This document shows, piece after piece, positions 25,633 to 33,318 of a DNA stretch of 52,030 nt (within the stretch, counting starts at the first letter, position 1; each line of letters starts with the position of its first letter). This stretch comes from an uncultured Treponema sp. (GTDB lineage: Bacteria > Spirochaetota > Spirochaetia > Treponematales > Treponemataceae), in the NCBI GenBank assembly GCA_945877425.1, contig CAMCRZ010000017.1, positions 1-52,030 on the forward strand, read 5' to 3'. The position numbers were made by a program, and so were the translations under genes. The notes beneath the pieces are model-generated. The model ran no database searches. It had not been told where the DNA came from and was given only the letters and a program-made list of their open reading frames with translations.

Positions 25633-26580
25633 TTAAAAATAGAACTTCATTATTATTCCCTGATTTGTATTTCCGAATCCTTTTCCGAAAATATTCATTC
25701 CTCCTGCATTTACTGCATTTTCCTTTACGCCGATTTTAAACTTTACAGAATGATGTTCACTTAATTTCAAGTCTTTTAAAGTAACGTTGGAAAGCTTTTC
25801 GCCATCAGCAAAAGAACCTTCTTCCGTAACGTAAAAGTGCTTTAAAATTCCGTACTGTGAACCTTCAAGACGCCACCATAATGGAGTGTAAATTCCACGC
25901 TTGTCGCCAAAGTCGCCGGGGCTTGTCCAGAAACCAAGTTCTACGTTATTTATCCACACGCAGATATCGCTGGGCCAGTTTAAATTTGTTCCGGGAGTTT
26001 CACTTGAAAGTTCTACGCTTACTTCAATTTTTTTAAGCGGGCGCTTTTCATAAAGTGCATTGTTGGGAAATTTATATTCAAAAGTTCCGCTTCCGCACCA
26101 CAAAAGTCCTGCCTTAAAACGTTCAGGCTCAAGAAAAGAAAAAGTTGAATCAAGATGACCGATTATTTTTTCGCATGAACACAATCCGCATGGAGAAGAA
26201 ACCTTGCAGTCAGTGAAAATTCCTACAGGCATTTCAACTTCTATAACGTTTTTGTCCTGAGTGTTTTCTTCCGGAAATTTTACAATAAGTTCGCTGAAAG
26301 AAGCCGAGCATATTTTCTGGTTTCCTTTTTTAGCCTTTACAATTTCTACGTTTACAAGACCAGCATCTTCTAAAATTGAAACGTGGGTTGCAACAGTTGA
26401 CTGAGGCAGTTTAAGTTTTGCAGAAATTTCGTTTATGTTGATTTTGCTGTTGCGCAAAAGATTTAAAATATTTATCCGCGGCAGTGAAGCAAGTGCCTTT
26501 AGTTTTTCTATTTCTGAAATGGGATTTATTACAAGGACATTTTTATTGTCTGCTTCAGTTTTTGATTTTTCCGTTTTCAT
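25633..26580 (-). CDS. ArsR-type winged-helix regulator with C-terminal sensor-like domain
   Basis: The product is 315 aa. Residues ~20-95 form an ArsR-like winged helix ('LASLPRINILNLLRNSKININEISAKLKLPQSTVATHVSILEDAGLV'). The remaining ~210 residues are an all-beta-looking domain with a cysteine cluster (CKVSSPCGLCSC, about 125-136) and 'GLLWCGSGTFEYKFPN', 'WINNVELGFWTSPGDFGD' and 'YTPLWWRLEGSQYG', which looks like a jelly-roll carbohydrate- or ligand-sensing module. I recognise the layout but not its signal. The ATG at 26580 has no ribosome site; a TTGACA-N17-AATAAT promoter ends 6 nt before it, so the mRNA is probably leaderless. Autoregulation is plausible. Confidence 0.8.
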   Translation of the reverse strand: MKTEKSKTEADNKNVLVINPISEIEKLKALASLPRINILNLLRNSKININEISAKLKLPQSTVATHVSILEDAGLVNVEIVKAKKGNQKICSASFSELIVKFPEENTQDKNVIEVEMPVGIFTDCKVSSPCGLCSCEKIIGHLDSTFSFLEPERFKAGLLWCGSGTFEYKFPNNALYEKRPLKKIEVSVELSSETPGTNLNWPSDICVWINNVELGFWTSPGDFGDKRGIYTPLWWRLEGSQYGILKHFYVTEEGSFADGEKLSNVTLKDLKLSEHHSVKFKIGVKENAVNAGGMNIFGKGFGNTNQGIIMKFYF

Positions 26581-26586
26581 CTTTTC

Positions 26587-26615
26587 ATTATTTAATGATG
26601 ATTTTTTTATGTCAA
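26587..26615 (-). promoter_or_regulatory. Promoter of the ArsR-type gene (minus strand)
   Basis: On the minus strand TTGACA (26615-26610) and AATAAT (26592-26587) are 17 nt apart. The -10 ends 6 nt before the start codon, so +1 falls on the A of ATG 26580. Confidence 0.6.
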
Positions 26616-26681
26616 GATTTTAGCAGAATCAATCAAACTAAAGCAGGTAGTGATTTTATTTTTTTAATATAAAGCTTATTT

Positions 26682-27341
26682 TCAAAGTTTAAATGTTACG
26701 CCTGTGTAAATTTTAAGATGCTGTGCAAGATTTAAGTCTGACCAGTAAAAGTCGTCAAAATCATCAGAGCCGTCTCGCCACACTGTCTGAGTGCTTCTTC
26801 CAGCTCCTATGCCGTAATCAGTACCAAAGTTCAAGCCAAGACAAAATGCTTCTTTCTGTACAATCCAGAAATTGTAGCAGAAATCAACGTGAACGCCGCC
26901 TTCAAGTGTAATCAGCACATCGTAAACATCATTTTCAGCCTTACGTTCTTTGCCCATTCCCATTGCATTAAAATATATGCCTGGTGAAAGGTGGAAAGTA
27001 TGTTTTCCCGTCAAAGAACTAAAACGAAGGGCAGGACCTATAGCAAACCGTCCGTTAAATCCTCCGTCAATTTCCGTGAAAGAAGAATTCTGCCTGATGT
27101 CAGAAAACTCTTCACCGCTTAATTCAAGCTTCAAGCCTACGTTAAAAGGTTTAAGTTCATCAAAGTAAAACACAGCTGCAGCCTGAAAACCTGTAGGAAC
27201 GACTTCGTAAAAGTTATCCACATTTTCTACATCAACTAAGTTAAAAGGTACGGCATTTAAATCTGCACTAAGTTCTACAGTTGCAAAACACGACGACACA
27301 GCAGCTAAAGCCGCAAAAACAGTTACAATTAATTTTTTCAT
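26682..27341 (-). CDS. Putative outer-membrane beta-barrel protein
   Basis: The product is 219 aa. It has a cleavable signal peptide (MKKLIVTVFAALAAVSSCFA, cut before TVEL). The mature protein alternates hydrophobic and polar residues with aromatic girdles ('GFQAAAVFYFDELKPFNVGLKLELSG', 'ALRFSSLTGKHTFHLSPGIYF', 'HLKIYTGVTFKL') and ends in a strand closing with hydrophobic Leu, as small outer-membrane barrels do. AGGAG lies 11 nt upstream. It is transcribed toward the ArsR-type gene. The function is unknown; porin-like or structural roles are possible. Confidence 0.7.
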   Translation of the reverse strand: MKKLIVTVFAALAAVSSCFATVELSADLNAVPFNLVDVENVDNFYEVVPTGFQAAAVFYFDELKPFNVGLKLELSGEEFSDIRQNSSFTEIDGGFNGRFAIGPALRFSSLTGKHTFHLSPGIYFNAMGMGKERKAENDVYDVLITLEGGVHVDFCYNFWIVQKEAFCLGLNFGTDYGIGAGRSTQTVWRDGSDDFDDFYWSDLNLAQHLKIYTGVTFKL

Positions 27342-27384
27342 TTTTACTCAACTCCTGTAATTTTAATTCTAAAGTAATCTGCAT

Positions 27385-27609
27385 CTACTTCTGGTATTCA
27401 AGAATATCTCCGGGAGTACAGTCAAGTGCCTTGCAAATTGAAGCCAGAGTAGAAAACCGTATTGCATTTACTTTATTATTCTTGATTTTAGAAAGATTTA
27501 CTATAGTGATTCCAACTAATTCCGCAAGTCTATTCAGGGACATATTGCGCTCCACCATAATTCTGTCAAGCCTTAAAATAATTTTTCCTTCAGTACATTC
27601 TTCACTCAT
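27385..27609 (-). CDS. Xre/Cro-type small HTH regulator
   Basis: The product is 74 aa. It is a compact helix-turn-helix protein: 'IILRLDRIMVERNMSLNRLAELVGITIVNLSKIKNNKVNAIRFSTLASICKALDCTPGDILEY', the YozG-like class. Genes of this class are frequently the partner of a DUF2975 membrane protein, which is exactly the gene upstream. The ATG lies 26 nt after the stop of that gene in its present frame, and only 1 nt after the stop of the restored frame, which implies translational coupling in the intact form. The pair probably forms a membrane-linked regulatory switch; no signal is known. Confidence 0.88.
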   Translation of the reverse strand: MSEECTEGKIILRLDRIMVERNMSLNRLAELVGITIVNLSKIKNNKVNAIRFSTLASICKALDCTPGDILEYQK

Positions 27610-27635
27610 ATTACACCAGCCCTTCTATTTCCTGT

Positions 27636-28190
27636 TCAAGTTTCATTCCGTAAGAAAAAAAACTGCGAAAGACATAAAACTGCAAAGCCGAAAATAAATC
27701 CGTTAAGCTGAACGCTTATTTCGCAAAGTTCACCAGCTAAAAGACGGAATGCAACGCCAGCAATAAATTCTACGGCAGGAATGGCAATGCAGAAATATCC
27801 TATTTCCCTTACTAAACGAATTACGTCTGTACTGAAAAATGATTCTCCGTCCATTCTTTCGCCGCCCTTTTGTACAATTTTAAAAATCAGTCCAAGATTT
27901 CTGAAAATCATTCCTGTGAAAAACATTGTAATTATTCCTACAATGCACACCGCAGTTAAGGCAGAAGGAATTACGTTTCCAGAACCGTCTGCTATGGAAA
28001 TCTGAAAGCCGTTAGTTCCCACGACTGCATCTCCGCCGTTTAAGCTGATGATGAAGCTGCCGAATGAATTTTTCTGTACTACAGAAAGAACTGCAAACAC
28101 TGCCATTGCTGCTGCAAAAATAAAAAATGCTGCCTGAGCAACAATCGATACAATGTAAATTCCCCTGCTCCATTTTTTCATTTTGTTCAT
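27636..28190 (-). CDS. DUF2975 membrane protein with frameshifted C-terminus
   Basis: The present frame gives 184 aa with four hydrophobic segments ('GIYIVSIVAQAAFFIFAAAMAVFAVLSVV', 'VIPSALTAVCIVGIITMFFTG', 'REIGYFCIAIPAVEFIAGVAF', 'GFIFGFAVLCLSQFF'). GGAGG precedes the ATG. Near the end, eight T in a row (27655-27662, minus sense) shift the frame into 'FFFLRNET*'. With seven T the end would read FFSYGMKLEQEIEGLV and stop at 27611, matching the YG-x-x-L-x-x-E ending that I associate with DUF2975 proteins. Slippage, phase variation or a sequencing error could explain it. It is co-directional with its Xre partner. Confidence 0.75.
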   Translation of the reverse strand: MNKMKKWSRGIYIVSIVAQAAFFIFAAAMAVFAVLSVVQKNSFGSFIISLNGGDAVVGTNGFQISIADGSGNVIPSALTAVCIVGIITMFFTGMIFRNLGLIFKIVQKGGERMDGESFFSTDVIRLVREIGYFCIAIPAVEFIAGVAFRLLAGELCEISVQLNGFIFGFAVLCLSQFFFLRNET

Positions 28191-28296
28191 TGAATGCCTC
28201 CAAAAGTTTTTATGCTTTAACCATAATAATAAATTTATCGTTTGTCAATAAATTTTTATTCTTTTTTGATAAATTTTTAACGTTTTTCAATAATCG

Positions 28297-28322
28297 GCAG
28301 ATTCATCTGCAGATAAATCTGC
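28297..28322 (+). promoter_or_regulatory. Dyad upstream of the LamG lipoprotein gene
   Basis: GCAGATT (28297-28303) and AATCTGC (28316-28322) form an inverted repeat enclosing the palindrome ATCTGCAGAT. It lies ~70 nt before the start codon in the gap divergent to the DUF2975/Xre operon, which suggests an operator. No partner regulator is shown. Confidence 0.35.
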
Positions 28323-28389
28323 AGAAACTGCTTTGTTTTTGGAGCAATCTGATATAGAATATATGGAGTTTTTTTTGGAGTGTGTATTT

Positions 28390-29088
28390 ATGAAAAAAGC
28401 ATTTTTTACTTTAAGCGCCGCATTTTTTGCTGCAGCTTTTATTTTTTCCGGCTGTGCTTCAACTGGGAAAAATGAATCTTTATGTGAAACTTCATCAGTT
28501 TACCTTACTTTTGATGATGAATCTGATCTTTTAAAAGATTTTTCCGGCAAGAATTCAGTTGTAACGGCTGCAAGTTCTGTTTTTGCTGCAGAAGGAAGGG
28601 AAAGTTCAGCACTTTTGTTTGACGGTGAAAGTCAGTTTCTGGAATTACCTTCAGACATTCTTAGCGAAGACCAGCTTACTTTAGCCATGTGGGTTAAGCC
28701 TGAAAAATGGTCTTACTGGATGCGACTTTTTGATATCGGAAGCAATGATAATGTTGACGTATGGTGCGGCATGGACAAGCCTACAAAGGCATTGCGTTTA
28801 AGCGTAGGAAACGTTTCAATTTACGCTCCTATTCCCAAAGAAGGCGAATGGACTCACGTTATTGCATCTTTTGGAAACGGAAGTGCTGCCCTTTACGTTA
28901 ACGGCAAACTTTCTCAATCCATCAAGACACCACTTACTGCAAAAGAAGTAGGAAAAACTGCAAAGGGGCTTTATGTAGGAAAGTCTAACTGGAACGATCC
29001 GCTTTTCTATGGTGCAGTTGATTCCCTTACTGTTTTAAAGCACAGAGTTACAGACAAAGAAGCTGAATTGCTTTTCAAGAAGAAATAA
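28390..29088 (+). CDS. LamG/concanavalin-fold lipoprotein
   Basis: The product is 232 aa. GGAG lies 9 nt before ATG 28390, and the protein then starts with a lipoprotein signal (lipobox FSGC, Cys22). The mature part is a single LamG-like jelly roll of the Laminin_G_3 type: 'VYLTFDDESDLLKDFSGKNS', 'ALLFDGESQFLELPSD', 'DQLTLAMWVKPEKWSYWMRLFDIG', 'GEWTHVIASFGNGSAALYVNGKL' and 'GAVDSLTVLKHRVTDKEAELL'. Such domains bind glycans or act as carbohydrate-binding modules. With no attached enzyme it may be a surface-binding protein. Confidence 0.82.
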   Translation: MKKAFFTLSAAFFAAAFIFSGCASTGKNESLCETSSVYLTFDDESDLLKDFSGKNSVVTAASSVFAAEGRESSALLFDGESQFLELPSDILSEDQLTLAMWVKPEKWSYWMRLFDIGSNDNVDVWCGMDKPTKALRLSVGNVSIYAPIPKEGEWTHVIASFGNGSAALYVNGKLSQSIKTPLTAKEVGKTAKGLYVGKSNWNDPLFYGAVDSLTVLKHRVTDKEAELLFKKK

Positions 29089-29174
29089 AGGCAAAATTCA
29101 AAAATTTTTAAAAAAATTCATTTTTTTTGTGCAGAGATTTGTGTTTTTGCAATATCAGTTAAAATATATATTGT

Positions 29175-29873
29175 ATGAAGCAATATAATTTAAATGATTT
29201 AAAAAATGAAAAACTTCCGGCTTACTATAAGCCAGAAATCCGTGAACTTGCCTTTCAAAACGGCATAACTTTTCCCAGTGAAAATGAACTTATCATGCTT
29301 TTGCTGGGGAAAGGTACTAAGTTTCTCCACATTGAAGACCTTTCTCTTGAAGTGCTTAAAGTCATTAACTTCAGCGATGAAAAAAATCTTCTGGGCAATT
29401 TAATGACTATCAAAGGCATTGGCAAAAGCAGGGCTCTTTCCATTGCAGCTGCTCTTGAACTTGGAAGAAGAAAAACCTGTCACCTTCAGAAAAAAATAGA
29501 AAAACCTGCTGACATTGTGCCTTTTGTAAAGCAGTACGCCCTTGAAAGCGTTGAGCATTTTATTACCGTAACTTTAAACGGTGCAAATGAAATTTTAAAA
29601 ATAAGGCTTGTTTCAACAGGCACTTCAAACAAAGCACTCATTCACCCAAGGGAAGTTTTTTCTCAGGCAGTTCAGGAAAAAGCTTCGGGAATAATCTGCT
29701 GCCACAATCATCCTTACGGTCCATGCATTCCAAGCAAAGCCGACATTGAATCTACTGAAGTCTTGAAAAAAGCTGCTGAAATTCTGGGCATTTCGTTTAT
29801 GGATCACATTATCTTTAACCTTGAAACTTACTACAGTTTTCTGGAGCACAAAATTATTTTCGGCGAAGAGTAA
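29175..29873 (+). CDS. radC: RadC-family JAB/JAMM-domain protein
   Basis: The product is 232 aa. The N-terminal half has a helix-hairpin-helix-like 'LMTIKGIGKSRALSIAAALELGRR', and the C-terminal half has the metalloprotease-like MPN domain with the JAMM core 'ICCHNHPYGPCIPSKADIE'. RadC is the traditional name; a repair role has been questioned and the biochemical activity is not settled. The ATG at 29175 has no ribosome site. A TAAAAT box at 29160-29165 ends 9 nt upstream, so the message may have a very short leader. Confidence 0.92.
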   Translation: MKQYNLNDLKNEKLPAYYKPEIRELAFQNGITFPSENELIMLLLGKGTKFLHIEDLSLEVLKVINFSDEKNLLGNLMTIKGIGKSRALSIAAALELGRRKTCHLQKKIEKPADIVPFVKQYALESVEHFITVTLNGANEILKIRLVSTGTSNKALIHPREVFSQAVQEKASGIICCHNHPYGPCIPSKADIESTEVLKKAAEILGISFMDHIIFNLETYYSFLEHKIIFGEE

Positions 29874-29924
29874 AAGCTTTAGGGAAAGTCAATTTTGCAT
29901 AATTAAAAAAAACAACTAATTAAA

Positions 29925-29954
29925 TTGAAACTCCTGGAAAAATCAGGTTATACT
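29925..29954 (+). promoter_or_regulatory. Promoter of the PEGA-domain gene
   Basis: TTGAAA (29925-29930) and TATACT (29949-29954) are 18 nt apart. The start near 29961 leaves a 30-nt leader containing AGAGG. Confidence 0.55.
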
Positions 29955-29990
29955 GAAAAAAAATTATCAAAGGGTTTATTAGAGGAATTT

Positions 29991-31634
29991 ATGAAAAAAG
30001 TTACGATTTATTTACTGGCATTATTTTTAGTTTTTGCGGCAAAAGATTTTACAAAAAACCTTTATGCAGAAGATGGATTGAATTTCATAAGAATTGAAAA
30101 AGACAGTTACGATGATGATTATGAAGAAGTTAAAGACGGCACTGTAAAAGTAAGGGCAAATGTAAGCGGCGCAAGAGTTTACGTTGACGGAAATTACAAA
30201 GGCACTACTCCAGTTACCGTAAACAATCTGAAAAAAGGAAGGCACAAACTTGAAGTTTCCAAAAATCACTATGAAACTAAGGAAATTTATTTTTCAATCG
30301 AAAGCAGGCAGGAAAAGTCTTTTTATGTTGAGCTGGAAAAAATTTCAGGCTTTATAAATTACAGTTCTGATTTGAAAGGTGTTTCTGTTACAGTTGACGG
30401 TTTAAGTACAGGTTTCTTTCCTTATGAAGTTGACGAAGGATTTCACAATGTAACGGCAAGAAAGTTCGGCTACAAAGATTCTACTCAAAGAATATACGTT
30501 ACAAGAAATTCTACTTATTCAGTACATTTTTCTCTTAAAAAAGCACCATTTGAAATTACAAAACTTGAAACTTCAAAGCAAAGGTTTAATCCGCAGAACA
30601 AAGGCGGCTTAGGCTGCATTGACATAGAGTTTTCCGTAACGGCTGCATCAGACGGCGTTCTGACTGTAAGTGATTCAGCAGGAAACGTTCTTGCTTCACA
30701 GGATTTTCTTTTTTCTACATGGGATTATGAATGGGAATGGGACGGTTCTGATCAAGAAGGCTACATTGTAAGCGACGGACTTTACACTGCAACTTTAACT
30801 GCCGGGGGAAAATCAGTACAGACATCATTTTATGTTGATTCAACTATCAGCTACCCCATGCTGAACCTTACTTCTTGGGGAACAGGAATAGGCTCATGCG
30901 CAATGCCTTTTTCTTATCCTGAAGGCACTCTGATTTTCAACGCTTCAATAGGTGCTTCCATGGATTTAGGGAAAACTTCTTTTTACGGCGCGCCATGGTC
31001 TGCAGGAATGGGATACGCTTTTTCAGATCATTTTGAAGTTTCCGGAAAAGGTTTCGGTTCCATTCAGTGTGACGGAAAATCTGTTTACGGTTTAAGCTGT
31101 GCATTTAAAATTTCTGATTCAGTTGATTTTGAAAGCGGTTCTGTTTTCTATTACGGTGCATCTTTTAAAATAGGCGGCTCTAACGGCGGAACTTTTGAAC
31201 CTTTCGGCTACGACAGCGGCAACGGTTTAGGTGCAGGCTTAATGTTTGGTCTGGAAAATAACGGAAAATATTTCGGGCTTAACTCTGACATTATTTACAA
31301 AAGCGTTACCGGCGTTAAGGCTGACGGCAATCACTTTACGTGGAAAAACGGATTTTCATTTTTTAAGAATTTCGGAACTATCGGAGCAGGCGCACACTGT
31401 ACACTTTCAAGCTTTTTCGGCGAATATGAATACCATCGTTCTATAAAAGGCAGGGACATAATTTTCAGCGAAAACACAAAAGACTGGACAAGATGCGTTG
31501 ATGCAGGATTTGAAGTTTCCACTTATCCAGGAACATCCAGCACGCTCCTTCATTTTAAAGGCGGAATCCTTATGTACACAAAAACCCAGCTCTACGGCTA
31601 CGCAGAATTCGGCATAAGTTTCCTCGTAAACTAA
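29991..31634 (+). CDS. PEGA-domain protein with FlgD-like Ig and C-terminal barrel
   Basis: The product is 547 aa. The start at 29991 is preceded by AGAGG; the signal peptide ends near 'NLYA-ED'. Two PEGA repeats follow: 'VKVRANVSGARVYVDGNYKG' to 'YETKEIYFSI' (about 38-105) and 'GVSVTVDGLSTGFFPYEVDEGFHNV' (about 118-170). A FlgD-Ig-like module ('DGVLTVSDSAGNVLASQD', 'DGSDQEGYIVSDGLYTATL') and about 260 residues of alternating barrel-like strands ending 'YAEFGISFLVN' complete it. The layout suggests an outer-membrane barrel with periplasmic PEGA domains that may touch peptidoglycan or S-layer-like material. The function is unknown. Confidence 0.8.
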   Translation: MKKVTIYLLALFLVFAAKDFTKNLYAEDGLNFIRIEKDSYDDDYEEVKDGTVKVRANVSGARVYVDGNYKGTTPVTVNNLKKGRHKLEVSKNHYETKEIYFSIESRQEKSFYVELEKISGFINYSSDLKGVSVTVDGLSTGFFPYEVDEGFHNVTARKFGYKDSTQRIYVTRNSTYSVHFSLKKAPFEITKLETSKQRFNPQNKGGLGCIDIEFSVTAASDGVLTVSDSAGNVLASQDFLFSTWDYEWEWDGSDQEGYIVSDGLYTATLTAGGKSVQTSFYVDSTISYPMLNLTSWGTGIGSCAMPFSYPEGTLIFNASIGASMDLGKTSFYGAPWSAGMGYAFSDHFEVSGKGFGSIQCDGKSVYGLSCAFKISDSVDFESGSVFYYGASFKIGGSNGGTFEPFGYDSGNGLGAGLMFGLENNGKYFGLNSDIIYKSVTGVKADGNHFTWKNGFSFFKNFGTIGAGAHCTLSSFFGEYEYHRSIKGRDIIFSENTKDWTRCVDAGFEVSTYPGTSSTLLHFKGGILMYTKTQLYGYAEFGISFLVN

Positions 31635-32005
31635 GGCGGCCTGTTTCTGCAGAAGTGTTCCATCTACGAAGAAGTGAGGACTTTAACTTCTGCAACTCAC
31701 TCTGAAAAAGAAGAGTACATTCTTATGTGCTGTGGATTGGGGATAAGGTGCAGTGCATTGGCAAGTACGCCCGGGCGGCGGTTATCTAAAATAAAGGCGC
31801 TAGGAGCAGAAGTCGGGTGCAAAAACGCTCTGTTTTTGGCAGGCGCGCAAGCGACAATAAAATAGTTCCCATGCCACAAACAGTGTGTAGGGGCATAAGT
31901 GCCCCGGTTTTGCCACCCGGCTTTGCGACGTTCAGCCGTTCTTTTTCTAGAGCCGCCACCCTGTTCTTGCCTGTAAGTGTACACTTTACGAGATGCACTT
32001 GCAAA
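31635..32005 (-). repeat. Dispersed intergenic repeat, copy C (with structured insert)
   Basis: This 415-bp gap holds no convincing gene. Read on the minus strand it gives the left block (ending about 31960), then a ~187-bp insert (31774-31960), then the core GCGTACTTGCC (31760-31770) and the ~150-bp right block to about 31640. The order is the same as at 50.2-50.6 kb, in opposite orientation. Confidence 0.8.
31774..31960 (-). repeat. Structured ~187-bp insert element, copy 1
   Basis: The ends are imperfect inverted repeats (GGCGGCGG at 31774-31781, AGCCGCCACC at 31951-31960). Internal pairs include CTGTTTTTGGCA with TGCCACAAACAG and GGGGCA/TGCCCC. About 60 bp around 31794-31855 are nearly identical to the copy at 50397-50456. 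It has MITE-like size and ends, and no transposase is present. Confidence 0.65.
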
Positions 32006-32014
32006 AAACTGCCA

Positions 32015-32043
32015 TTGAATAAGGTAAAACTTAACATTATATT
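32015..32043 (+). promoter_or_regulatory. Promoter of htrA-uvrB, apparently leaderless
   Basis: TTGAAT (32015-32020) and TATATT (32038-32043) are 17 nt apart. The -10 ends 6 nt before ATG 32050, so +1 coincides with the start codon. No Shine-Dalgarno sequence exists. Confidence 0.6.
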
Positions 32044-32049
32044 TTATGT

Positions 32050-33318
32050 ATGAAACTTTATTCAAAAAAACAGGTACTTGCCCGTTCGTTTATTTCACTT
32101 TTATTCGGAATAGCAATAGCAGCTGCATTTACCTGCATTAACAAAAAATATTCATTTACAAATTTCAGCTTACATTCAGAACAAAAAGCGCAAAACGCTT
32201 ACGGCAAAGAACCGCTGGAAAATTCAGAAGACTTTATTTTTCAGGAAAACAAACTTCCCGTTCAGCTCGTAACAGATCAGAGTCAGACAGAAAATCAGAC
32301 TTACACACAAGACGAACTGCAGAACATAAGCGTATACGAAAAATGCAACGAAGCAGTTGTAAACATTACGACACAAGTTATGGCATACGACTGGTTTTAC
32401 GACCCTTATCTTACAGAAGGCGGTTCAGGTTCAGGCTCAATCATTGACGCAAGAGGATACGTAATTACAAACGTACACGTAATTGAAAACGCTAAAATCA
32501 TAAACATTTCACTGGCAGACGGTTCATCTTACGAAGGAAAAGTTGTAGGTCAGGACAAGGAATGTGACATTGCAGTTTTAAAATTCGACGTACCTTCAAA
32601 CGTTAAGCTAAAAACAATTTCATTCGGAAACTCAGACAACTTAAAAGTAGGACAAAAAGTCATAGCCATAGGAAACCCGTTTGCGCTGGAACGGACAATG
32701 ACAACAGGAATTATTTCAGGCTTAGGAAGACCGATTCAGGAAAGCACAGACGTCATAATCAGAAACATGATTCAGACAGACGCAGCAATCAATCCGGGAA
32801 ATTCAGGAGGACCTCTTTTAGACAGTCAGGGAAAAATGATCGGCATAAACACAATAATTTATTCTTCAAGCGGATCATCAGCAGGAGTAGGATTTGCCAT
32901 ACCAGTAAGCACCGCCCGCAGAGTTGCAGTTGATTTAATTAAATACGGAAAAGTCAACCGTGGCGTAATGAAAATCACTCTTGTACAAAACACAAGCCGC
33001 ATTGCAAACTACGCAGGCTACGGCATAAACGACGGAATGATTATAAGCAAAATACAGTCTCACTCCAACGCAGAAAAAGCAGGCTTAAAAGGCGGAACTC
33101 AGGCAGTTCAGTACGGAAGCAGATTTAGAAGCCAGACAATTTATTTAGGCGGCGACATCATTACGGCAATTGACAACATAAAAGTTTCAAAACTGGCAGA
33201 CTATTACAGCGCTCTCGAAGACAAAGTTCCTGGAGAAAAAGTAACGGTAACAGTTTACAGAAACCGCAAATATCAGAAATTTACAATTACATTGGAAAGT
33301 GCAGAAGATTTATCATGA
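32050..33318 (+). CDS. HtrA/DegP-like trypsin-type serine protease with PDZ domain
   Basis: The product is 422 aa. An uncleaved N-terminal anchor (about residues 12-29) places it on the periplasmic face of the inner membrane, DegS-like in layout. The catalytic triad is visible as His143 ('ITNVHVIENA'), Asp173 ('CDIAVLKFD') and Ser252 ('NPGNSGGPLL'). One PDZ domain follows (about 320-415: 'GMIISKIQSHSNAEKAGLKGG', 'GGDIITAIDNIKVSKLADYY'). It would cleave misfolded or signal proteins in the envelope. Its stop overlaps the uvrB start by 4 nt (ATGA), an unusual protease-repair coupling. Codons are rich in NNA/NNC, unlike several neighbours. Confidence 0.92.
   Translation: MKLYSKKQVLARSFISLLFGIAIAAAFTCINKKYSFTNFSLHSEQKAQNAYGKEPLENSEDFIFQENKLPVQLVTDQSQTENQTYTQDELQNISVYEKCNEAVVNITTQVMAYDWFYDPYLTEGGSGSGSIIDARGYVITNVHVIENAKIINISLADGSSYEGKVVGQDKECDIAVLKFDVPSNVKLKTISFGNSDNLKVGQKVIAIGNPFALERTMTTGIISGLGRPIQESTDVIIRNMIQTDAAINPGNSGGPLLDSQGKMIGINTIIYSSSGSSAGVGFAIPVSTARRVAVDLIKYGKVNRGVMKITLVQNTSRIANYAGYGINDGMIISKIQSHSNAEKAGLKGGTQAVQYGSRFRSQTIYLGGDIITAIDNIKVSKLADYYSALEDKVPGEKVTVTVYRNRKYQKFTITLESAEDLS

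Noticed and set aside
31774..31960. An integron attC-like recombination site
   Set aside because: Imperfect palindromes prompted the idea, but I see no GTTRRRY/RYYYAAC core pair, no integrase and no promoterless cassette genes beside it.
31697..32065. A 122-codon open frame on the minus strand upstream of htrA
   Set aside because: It lies wholly inside repeat copy C and its insert and overlaps the htrA promoter. It looks like chance coding capacity of G+C-richer repeat DNA.
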